The position numbers and the translations under genes were made by a program. DNA of 50,100 bases, taken from assembly GCA_964426945.1 (NCBI GenBank), contig CAYRSS010000027.1, forward strand, positions 1 through 50,100, given 5' to 3'. Position 1 is the first letter of the stretch, and each line of letters begins with the position of its first letter. The notes beneath the pieces were generated by a model. The model was given only the letters and a program-made list of their open reading frames with translations, had not been told where the DNA came from and did no database searches. Positions 44,296 through 50,100 of the stretch are shown here, piece by piece. The DNA comes from CAYRSS01 sp964426945 (lineage in GTDB: Bacteria; Planctomycetota; Phycisphaerae; UBA1845).

Positions 44296-45423
44296 TTACA
44301 CGCCCGCCGTCTCACGGGCGTACTCGCGCACGACTTCGCACACGCGCTCGATCTGCTCCTCGCGGATGTGAGGGAAGATCGGCAGCGAGAGCACCTCACG
44401 GCTGGCCGTCAGCGTGTTGGGCAGATCCTCCGGCCGCAGCCCGAGGAACGCGTAGCCCGCCTGCATGTGCACGGGCGTCGGGTAGTGCACCCCGCAGCCG
44501 ATGCGATGCTCGGTCAGGTGGTGCATCAGTTCGTCGCGGTGCGCTGTGCGTATGGTGTACTGCTGGTAGACGTGCTGCGCCTGAGGGTGAACCACCGGAG
44601 TCGTGATGCCGGGCAGATCGGACAGGCTTTTGGTGTAGCGCTCCGCGGCCTTGCGACGCATCTGGTTCCACTTGGGCAGGTGACGCAGCTTCACGCGCAG
44701 CACCGCCGCCTGGATGTTGTCCATCCGCGCGTTGAGGCCGATGTCGCCGTGTTCGTACTTGCCCGTCCGGCCGTGATCGGCCAGCGACGCGAGGCGATCG
44801 GCCAGCCCGTCATGCTGGGTCACCACCGCTCCGGCGTCGCCCCAGGCGCCGAGATTCTTGGCCGGGAAGAAGCTGAAACACGCCGCGGCGCTGTGCTGGC
44901 CGGGGTGAATGCCCTTGTAGGAAGCGCCGTGCGCCTGGGCGGCGTCCTCGATGACCGGCAGGCCGTGCCGATTCGCCAGCCCGACGAGATCGTCCATCGC
45001 CACCATCTGGCCGTACAGGTGCACGGGGATGATGGCCGCCGTCCGCGGGTTGATCGCCGCGCGAACCTGCTCGAGGTCCATCAGGTGGGTCTGCGGATCG
45101 ATGTCCACCAGCACCGGCCGGTAGCCCATCAGCGTGATCACTTCTACCGTCGCGGCGAAAGTGAACGAGACAGTGATGATCTCCCGACGGCCGTCGCCGG
45201 GGCCCAGCAGGCCCAGAATCGCGAGCGTCAGGGCGTCGGTCCCGCTGCCACAGGGCACGGCACGGCGTACGCCGCAGAACTCGGCGAACTCCGTCGCGAA
45301 GCCCTTGTGCTCTGCACCGCCGATGAAGCTCGACGAGCGCACCACCTCGCGGATGGCCGCTTCCAGTTCGCTCGACAGCTCGGTGTGCTGCGCGCTCAGG
45401 TCTGCAAGGGGAATGGGGTGCAC
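44296..45423 (-). CDS. wlbC: DegT/DnrJ/EryC1 PLP-dependent sugar aminotransferase (WlbC/WbpE-like)
   Basis: This 375-residue aminotransferase converts a keto-sugar nucleotide to an amino sugar. The PLP lysine is Lys189 in FSFFPAKNLGAWGDAG, the Asp that contacts the pyridine nitrogen is Asp160 in VIEDAAQAHGA, and the cofactor loop GSGTDAL is at 59-65. Homologues in Wlb/Wbp pathways aminate C3. The GTG at 45423 is the start, since AGGAGG lies four bases upstream; the longer ATG frame would overlap the preceding gene far more. The start overlaps the upstream dehydrogenase by 28 bp. The substrate is inferred from its neighbours. Confidence 0.92.
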   Translation of the reverse strand: MHPIPLADLSAQHTELSSELEAAIREVVRSSSFIGGAEHKGFATEFAEFCGVRRAVPCGSGTDALTLAILGLLGPGDGRREIITVSFTFAATVEVITLMGYRPVLVDIDPQTHLMDLEQVRAAINPRTAAIIPVHLYGQMVAMDDLVGLANRHGLPVIEDAAQAHGASYKGIHPGQHSAAACFSFFPAKNLGAWGDAGAVVTQHDGLADRLASLADHGRTGKYEHGDIGLNARMDNIQAAVLRVKLRHLPKWNQMRRKAAERYTKSLSDLPGITTPVVHPQAQHVYQQYTIRTAHRDELMHHLTEHRIGCGVHYPTPVHMQAGYAFLGLRPEDLPNTLTASREVLSLPIFPHIREEQIERVCEVVREYARETAGV

Positions 45424-46559
45424 GTCTCCTCCTGGGTACTTCTCGTGGAGTTCGCCGCCACGGTCGCCGCGTCTGCGCTGCGGACCTGGCCGGCGGAATA
45501 ATCGACTTCGGTGGGGCGGCCGCGGTCGGCCATCGATCGCGTCATCGCCTCGAGCACGCACACGAGCCGCAGCCCCTGCCAGCCGTCCGACAGCGGGCGC
45601 GATCCGCTGCGGATGCAGCGGGCGAAGTGACGGATTTCCTCGTCCAACGGCTCGCTCTGGCGCACGTTCGGCACGACGAGATCGCCAGAGCGCACGCGCG
45701 TGGTGTACTCGGCAAAGGAGCTCATCGGCGACTGGAACTCGACCTCGACGCCCTTGTCGAAAATCTGCAGCGCCTGGCCCGGCCGGATGTCGTCAAACAC
45801 CATCATCCGGTCGCTGCCGACCACGACGAGCGTCCGGTCTTTCTGCGGATCGAGCCACGAGACATGCCCGCTGACGGCGATGCCGCCGGGGAATTCCATC
45901 TGGAAGAAGCACACGTCGGCGATGCCGTGACGCGGCTGAAGATAGCTCCAGCCCCGGGCGTTGACTGACGTCGGCCACGCGCCAAGCAGGTGCGCAATCA
46001 CCGCGATGTCATGTGGGGCGAGGTTCCACAGCGCATCAACGTCCGGCCGGACGCGGCCGAGGTTCAGCCGCCGGCAGTAGACATATCGAATGTCACCCAG
46101 TTCGCCCGCGTCAATGCGCCGGCGCATCTCCTCCACCGCCGTGCTGTAGAGCAGCGTGTGGCCGCACATCAGCGTCAGGCCGCGCTCCTCGGCAATGGCG
46201 CAGAGCGTCGCGGCGTCGGCGCTGGTGGTGCAGATCGGCTTCTCGACGAGCACATGCAGGCCGGCTTCCAGTGCGCGGCGCGCATGCTCGTAATGCGATG
46301 CAGGGGGTGTGGCGATGATGACGCCTTCCAGATTCGGAAGGGCGAGCAGATCGTCGAATTCGCTGAGCACAGCGGCCGCGCGATGGCGACGGCGGACCCG
46401 CTGGCGGGCTGCGTCGTCTCGGTCGCACACGCCGGCCAATTCGGCCTCTTCACACGCCGCAACGTTGCGAACGAGGTTGTTGCCCCACGCCCCGGCGCCG
46501 AGCACGCCGATACGTACGGCCTCGGTTGAGACGGCCTGGCTGCCTGCTGTCATGGTCAT
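45396..46559 (-). CDS. wlbA: Gfo/Idh/MocA-family sugar dehydrogenase (WlbA/WbpB-like), first copy
   Basis: The 387-residue protein is the first gene of the sugar operon. It has the Rossmann motif GVLGAGAWGNN and the family EKP (Glu106-Lys107-Pro108), then NLGRVRPDVDALWNLAPHD and GHVSWLDPQKDRT in the substrate domain. It resembles WlbA/WbpB, which make the 3-keto sugar for WlbC. Two adjacent ATG codons (46559, 46553) are possible starts and the first is taken. An 11-bp inverted repeat overlaps this start and recurs near 46624-46634, suggesting a regulatory site. The paralogue at 42424-43584 may act on a different intermediate. Confidence 0.88.
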   Translation of the reverse strand: MTMTAGSQAVSTEAVRIGVLGAGAWGNNLVRNVAACEEAELAGVCDRDDAARQRVRRRHRAAAVLSEFDDLLALPNLEGVIIATPPASHYEHARRALEAGLHVLVEKPICTTSADAATLCAIAEERGLTLMCGHTLLYSTAVEEMRRRIDAGELGDIRYVYCRRLNLGRVRPDVDALWNLAPHDIAVIAHLLGAWPTSVNARGWSYLQPRHGIADVCFFQMEFPGGIAVSGHVSWLDPQKDRTLVVVGSDRMMVFDDIRPGQALQIFDKGVEVEFQSPMSSFAEYTTRVRSGDLVVPNVRQSEPLDEEIRHFARCIRSGSRPLSDGWQGLRLVCVLEAMTRSMADRGRPTEVDYSAGQVRSADAATVAANSTRSTQEETCTPFPLQT

Positions 46560-46634
46560 GCAACTCGCATCCTCGGCGCGGCTGGCCCGCACCATGCCGG
46601 GCTTTTATCGGCACCTGCCGGAGGCGAGTTGCAT
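46558..46634. promoter_or_regulatory. Inverted repeat spanning the divergent promoter region
   Basis: ATGCAACTCGC at 46558-46568 and its exact complement GCGAGTTGCAT at 46624-46634 are 55 bp apart in the space between the sugar operon and the divergent glycosyltransferase. The left arm includes two bases of the start codon of the first dehydrogenase. An operator or an mRNA-level structure is possible. Confidence 0.45.
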
Positions 46635-46731
46635 TACGGGACGAAGATGCCGATAGACCATGCGGAAGGGGCGACCGACCGCCGCGACGCCCCGCGCGAT
46701 CGCCACGCGACCCCATCGGACAGGCCTGAAA

Positions 46732-48222
46732 ATGCCCGGCGAAGCTCATTCCGCGCCCGATCACTCCGCGCGCCGCCCCGAACCGCGGCGGCGCGTGCTC
46801 ATGATCGCGCATGCCTTTCCGCCGGCGGGCGGATCCGGCGTGCAGCGCACGGCCAAGTTCGCGAAGTACCTGCCGCACTTCGGCTGGGAGCCGACCGTCT
46901 GGGCCGCCGAAGCGCCCGCCGATCTGCCGCGGGATGATTCGCTGCTTCGCGACCTGCCGGATCAACTCGACCGCATCGTCTACAGCGGCTTTGACACCTC
47001 GTGCTGGCCGCGCGACGCCGAGCGCCTGCTGCGCCGCGCAGCAAGGCCGATCCTGGGCCGCCGGCTGGGCGAAGGGCTCGCCTGGCGCGGCCGGCGGCTT
47101 ATCGAGCGATTCGTGCTGCATGCGCTCGTACCCGACGCTTCGGCGCTGTGGGCGCTCGGCTCACTGCCGCGCCTGCGCCGACTCGTGCGCACGCGGCGGT
47201 TCGACGCGATCTACTCGACCTACAGCCCGGCCTCCAATCACCTGCTCGCCTGGCGGCTCGCGCGGGCGACGGGCGTGCCGTGGCTGGCCGACTTTCGCGA
47301 TGTCTGGACGCAGGACTTCCGCTATCCCTTCCGCACCGGACCCGTGTGGCGGCGCGCCGTCGATCGAGCCCTCGAACGCCGGATGATTGGCGCGGCCGCC
47401 GCGGTGGTCGCCGTCACCGAGCCGCAGACGCGCCTGCTGTCACAGCTCGCGGACGACCGGCTCGACCGGTTTGTCACCATCCCCAGCGGTGTGGACACGG
47501 CAGACTTCGACCATGCGCTCGACGACGCGCCTGGCGACACCCCGCAGCGCGATGCCGGCGTCTTCCGCCTCGCCTACGTCGGACGGTTCTGCAAGGGCAC
47601 GATCACGCCGGCGTTCTTCGACGGCCTCCAGGCGTTCCTTGCTGGCCTCGGTGCGGAGAAGTCGCGCTTCGAACTGCGACTCGTCGGCACGGTGTCGTCC
47701 GACCTTCGTGAGGGGCTTGAGCGCTGCGGCGTGACGTGCAGCGAGACGGGCTACGTCGCCCACGCGGCGGCGATTCGCGAGATGTGCACGGCCGATGCGC
47801 TGCTCCTCGGCATCGCCGAGGGCCCGAACGCCGAGACGATCATGACCGGCAAGGTCTTCGAGTACCTCGCCGCGGCCCGGCCGATCCTGGCGATGGGCCC
47901 GGCCGACTGCGTCGCGATGAAGCTGGTCGATGGCTGCCGGGCGGGTGTGGTCACGTCGACGCGGTCGGGCGACATCGCCGCCGCGCTCCGCACGCTGTGG
48001 ACCGCCTGGGCCGACGGCGAGCCGCTCCCCGGCTGCCCGCCCGAGGCGCTCGCCCCCCACACCCGGCGGAACCAGGCGGCCCGGCTGGCCGCGGTGCTCG
48101 ACGCGGTGGCCGCCGGGCGGTCTCCGTCTGCTGCGGCGTCCGGCTGCGTACTTCACACGGCGGATGAGGCCGTCCGACGCCCCGCGACCGCGACGCCAGC
48201 CCCGGCCGCCTCCCTCGCCTGA
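46732..48222 (+). CDS. GT4-family glycosyltransferase
   Basis: The 496-residue protein has the two-domain GT-B form. The N-terminal domain begins RRVLMIAHAFPPAGGSGVQRT, the usual donor-binding start of GT4-like enzymes of the exopolysaccharide type. The C-terminal domain contains FRLAYVGRFCKG and the acidic nucleotide-sugar region IAEGPNAETIMTGKVFEYLA. It is cytoplasmic or membrane-associated. The ATG at 46732 is chosen because upstream codons are Arg/Thr-rich and unlike the family, but no strong ribosome site is seen. Divergence from the sugar operon over 172 bp suggests joint regulation. The last 40 residues are Ala/Pro-rich. Donor and acceptor are unknown. Confidence 0.83.
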   Translation: MPGEAHSAPDHSARRPEPRRRVLMIAHAFPPAGGSGVQRTAKFAKYLPHFGWEPTVWAAEAPADLPRDDSLLRDLPDQLDRIVYSGFDTSCWPRDAERLLRRAARPILGRRLGEGLAWRGRRLIERFVLHALVPDASALWALGSLPRLRRLVRTRRFDAIYSTYSPASNHLLAWRLARATGVPWLADFRDVWTQDFRYPFRTGPVWRRAVDRALERRMIGAAAAVVAVTEPQTRLLSQLADDRLDRFVTIPSGVDTADFDHALDDAPGDTPQRDAGVFRLAYVGRFCKGTITPAFFDGLQAFLAGLGAEKSRFELRLVGTVSSDLREGLERCGVTCSETGYVAHAAAIREMCTADALLLGIAEGPNAETIMTGKVFEYLAAARPILAMGPADCVAMKLVDGCRAGVVTSTRSGDIAAALRTLWTAWADGEPLPGCPPEALAPHTRRNQAARLAAVLDAVAAGRSPSAAASGCVLHTADEAVRRPATATPAPAASLA

Positions 48223-48502
48223 GGCGACTTACCCGAGCCGCTTCTTGGCAACCGCCCCACGCCGACCGCCACGCACTTCTCGATCCCTCCCCCTCGCAGG
48301 GGGTGGGCAGGGTGGGGGCGGAAGCCGCTGGAGACGCCCGGCCCGTGCGAAACGCTCCCACTGCGATTCAGGCCGCGCGGCTTCCCGCCTTACAACGCGC
48401 ACCGCGCCGACCTGCCCGCCAACTGCGCCGGATTCCTGAAAGCCCGGAAGGTCGCGGGCGTCTTCGCCGCCGCTACAATGCATCGGGAAGGCAGGAGAAC
48501 CC
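48223..48502. other. Intergenic DNA with a small GC palindrome
   Basis: No gene is visible in these 280 bp. CCCCCTCGCAGGGGG at 48289-48303, followed by GTGGGCAGGGTGGGGG, resembles G/C-rich repeats that are common between genes in planctomycete-like genomes. A TACAAT at 48474-48479 could be a -10 box for mqnE, but there is no good -35. Confidence 0.45.
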
Positions 48503-49753
48503 ATGATCGCGGCCGATATGACCCCCCTGGACGACATCCGGGCGAAGGTGGAGGCGAGCCAGCCGCTCACGCTGGACGACGGCGTTCGCCTCTACGACAC
48601 GCCCGACATTTTCACGCTGGGCGAACTGGCCAACCGCGTGCGCGAGCGGCTGCACGGGCGGACGGCGTATTTTAACGTCAACCGCCATATCAACTATTCG
48701 AACTACTGCGTGCTGCGGTGCAAGTTCTGCTCGTTCTACCGGCCGTTCGCGAAGGAGGGCACAGTAGAGGGGGGCTATGAGCTGTCCGTCGAGGAGATCG
48801 TCGCCCGCGCCGCCGAGGCATACGCCCGCGGCGCGACCGAGGTCCACATCGTCGGTGGGCTGCATCCGAAGCTGCCGTTTTCGTACTACACCGATCTGTG
48901 CTCCGCGATTCGCGCCGCCTGCCCGCGGATGCACATCAAGGCGTTCACAGCGATCGAGATCATCCACTTCGCCCGCATCGCGCGGCCGCGGATGAGCATT
49001 GCCGAGGTGCTGACGGCCCTTCGCGATGCGGGGCTGGGCTCGATGCCCGGCGGCGGGGCGGAGATCTTCGACGACCGCGTCCACGACGAGGCGTTCAAGA
49101 ACAAAGTCGGCGAGACGGAGTGGTTCGAGGTCCACCGCACCGCGCACGAGCTGGGCATTTTCACGAACGCCACGATGCTCTACGGCCACGTCGAAACGCG
49201 GGCCGAGCGCGTGGGACACCTGATCAAGCTGCGCGAGCACCAGGCCGAGAGCCTGCGAAGCCGGGCGGCACACTTCAACTGCATCATCCCGCTGTCGTTC
49301 ATCCCCGATGACAGCGAGCTATCCCACCTGGCCGGGCCCACGGGCCTGGACGACCTGCGGACGCTGGCGCTGTCGCGGCTGATGTGTCCGAACATTCCGC
49401 ATATCAAGGCGTTCTGGATCATGCAGTCGCCCAAGCTGGCGCAGGTTTCGCTGAACTGGGGCGTGGACGACATCGACGGGACGGTGGTGTACTACGACAT
49501 CACCAAGCGCGAAGGCGCGGGCACGACACACCAGGAGCTGACCATCGACAAACTCCGCCGCCTGATCCGCGAGGCCGGCTGCGAACCGGTGGAACGTGAC
49601 ACGCTGTATCGCCGGGTGGTGCGCGATGAGGCCGCATGGGGGATTGAGGGTGAGGCGTGGCGGGTTGCGTATGACGCGAGCGCGGGCGTGGGGGCGGCGA
49701 CGCTGCCGCGGGAGGCGCTGGTGGCGCTGAGGATTGGGGGGGAGGTGGGGTAA
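48503..49753 (+). CDS. mqnE: Aminofutalosine synthase, radical SAM
   Basis: MqnE joins the MqnA product to adenosine in the futalosine route to menaquinone. The 416-residue protein has the radical SAM cluster motif with Cys69, Cys73 and Cys76 in NYCVLRCKFCSFYRPF. Family stretches EVHIVGGLHPKLPFSYY and HIKAFTAIEIIHFARIA follow, with GSMPGGGAEIFDD further on. AGGAG five bases before the ATG fixes the start. Close relatives are MqnC and CofH; the HIVGGLHP and KAFTA elements favour MqnE. No other mqn gene is in the window. The isoprenyl synthase at 26318 could supply the side chain of the quinone. Confidence 0.93.
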   Translation: MIAADMTPLDDIRAKVEASQPLTLDDGVRLYDTPDIFTLGELANRVRERLHGRTAYFNVNRHINYSNYCVLRCKFCSFYRPFAKEGTVEGGYELSVEEIVARAAEAYARGATEVHIVGGLHPKLPFSYYTDLCSAIRAACPRMHIKAFTAIEIIHFARIARPRMSIAEVLTALRDAGLGSMPGGGAEIFDDRVHDEAFKNKVGETEWFEVHRTAHELGIFTNATMLYGHVETRAERVGHLIKLREHQAESLRSRAAHFNCIIPLSFIPDDSELSHLAGPTGLDDLRTLALSRLMCPNIPHIKAFWIMQSPKLAQVSLNWGVDDIDGTVVYYDITKREGAGTTHQELTIDKLRRLIREAGCEPVERDTLYRRVVRDEAAWGIEGEAWRVAYDASAGVGAATLPREALVALRIGGEVG

Positions 49754-49887
49754 GGGGGCTCAGGCGGCACAAGTGCGGGTTATTACGGCTTCCACGGAGG
49801 CGGCCCATTTTGGTATGCTGATAGGGCGCGTCACCTCAACCGTGACCGCCGTGGCCCCCATCGTGGGCCCAACGCGTGGAGGCCGCG

Positions 49888-50100
49888 ATGAGGATTCGAA
49901 CACTTCCCGTGCTCGCCCTGTTCCTGTTGGCCACCGCCAGCGCCTCGGCCGAGCCGATCCTGATCGACTATGAAGACGGACAGGGCATCCGGCGACATTC
50001 CGGCGGAACGCTGGCCTTCCTGAATGGGCTTTCCGTCATGCTGAGTTCCTTCGAGGACCGGACGGTCCTGGAATACCCGCTGTCGTCGCTGCAGGGGGCG
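49888..50100 (+). CDS. Secreted protein of unknown function (3' partial)
   Basis: An ATG at 49888 with GGAGG five bases upstream opens a frame that runs off the window after 71 codons. The N terminus is a classical signal peptide (MRIRTLPVLALFLLATASAS) with probable cleavage after SASA. The visible mature part (EPILIDYEDGQGIRRHSGG...) is too short to classify. It is on the same strand as mqnE, 134 bp downstream. Confidence 0.8.
   Translation, partial: MRIRTLPVLALFLLATASASAEPILIDYEDGQGIRRHSGGTLAFLNGLSVMLSSFEDRTVLEYPLSSLQGA

Overview
The window is high-GC bacterial chromosome, densely packed on both strands and with little mobile DNA. The gene content points to the Planctomycetota, possibly Phycisphaerae. 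The clues are paired CxxC zinc ribbons fused to membrane domains, a DUF5658 protein, menaquinone synthesis by the futalosine route (MqnE), sensor-like HDOD-GGDEF architecture, and the style of the interspersed repeats. This assignment is an inference from protein families; no rRNA gene is present to confirm it.

Layout. 1-4.7 kb: the tail of a disordered R/G/P-rich protein, a convergent terminator, then minus-strand SppA-type peptidase, a zinc-ribbon membrane protein and an SDR/DUF2867 protein. 4.7-8.8 kb: plus-strand YmdB-like phosphodiesterase, tyrS, a YkgJ-type cysteine-cluster protein and deoC. 8.8-12.7 kb: minus-strand spmA-spmB-dacB(PBP4) and a class I glutamine amidotransferase. 12.9-15.9 kb: amidohydrolase and APC permease. 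15.9-17.9 kb: tRNA-Cys with its terminator and a DUF885 peptidase. 18-25 kb: plus-strand ABC-ATPase/GNAT fusion, YhaM-like HD exonuclease, gcvPA, an orphan D12 adenine methyltransferase coupled to it, and an HDOD-GGDEF regulator. 25-29.5 kb: DUF5658 protein, moaC, a long-chain isoprenyl diphosphate synthase, a GxxExxY protein embedded in palindromic repeats, and a glutaryl-CoA dehydrogenase-like enzyme. 29.7-31.5 kb: a two-gene AAA ATPase plus TOPRIM-like module. 31.6-35.5 kb: dnaG-rpoD operon with a textbook sigma-70 promoter. 35.6-39.7 kb: envelope or membrane proteins of unknown role, including a 40-residue membrane peptide. 39.9-46.6 kb: a six-gene sugar operon, with a divergent glycosyltransferase to 48.2 kb. 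48.5-49.8 kb: mqnE. The window ends inside a secreted protein.

How the genes work together. dnaG and rpoD overlap and share one promoter. SpmA, SpmB and PBP4 form a likely envelope unit. The isoprenyl synthase and MqnE may both serve menaquinone. The Gfo/Idh dehydrogenases, DegT aminotransferase, WbpD-like acetyltransferase and N-formyltransferase look like a route to an N-acylated amino sugar for a surface glycan, with a GT-C protein and a GT4 protein as candidate transferases.

Most promising for follow-up are the split OLD/PARIS-like ATPase-TOPRIM pair (29691-31471), the GxxExxY gene with its flanking palindromic repeats (27401-27972), the ABC-ATPase/GNAT fusion (18077-19507), and the sugar operon with both an acetyl- and a formyltransferase. 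All functions are read from motifs by eye; no database search was run.
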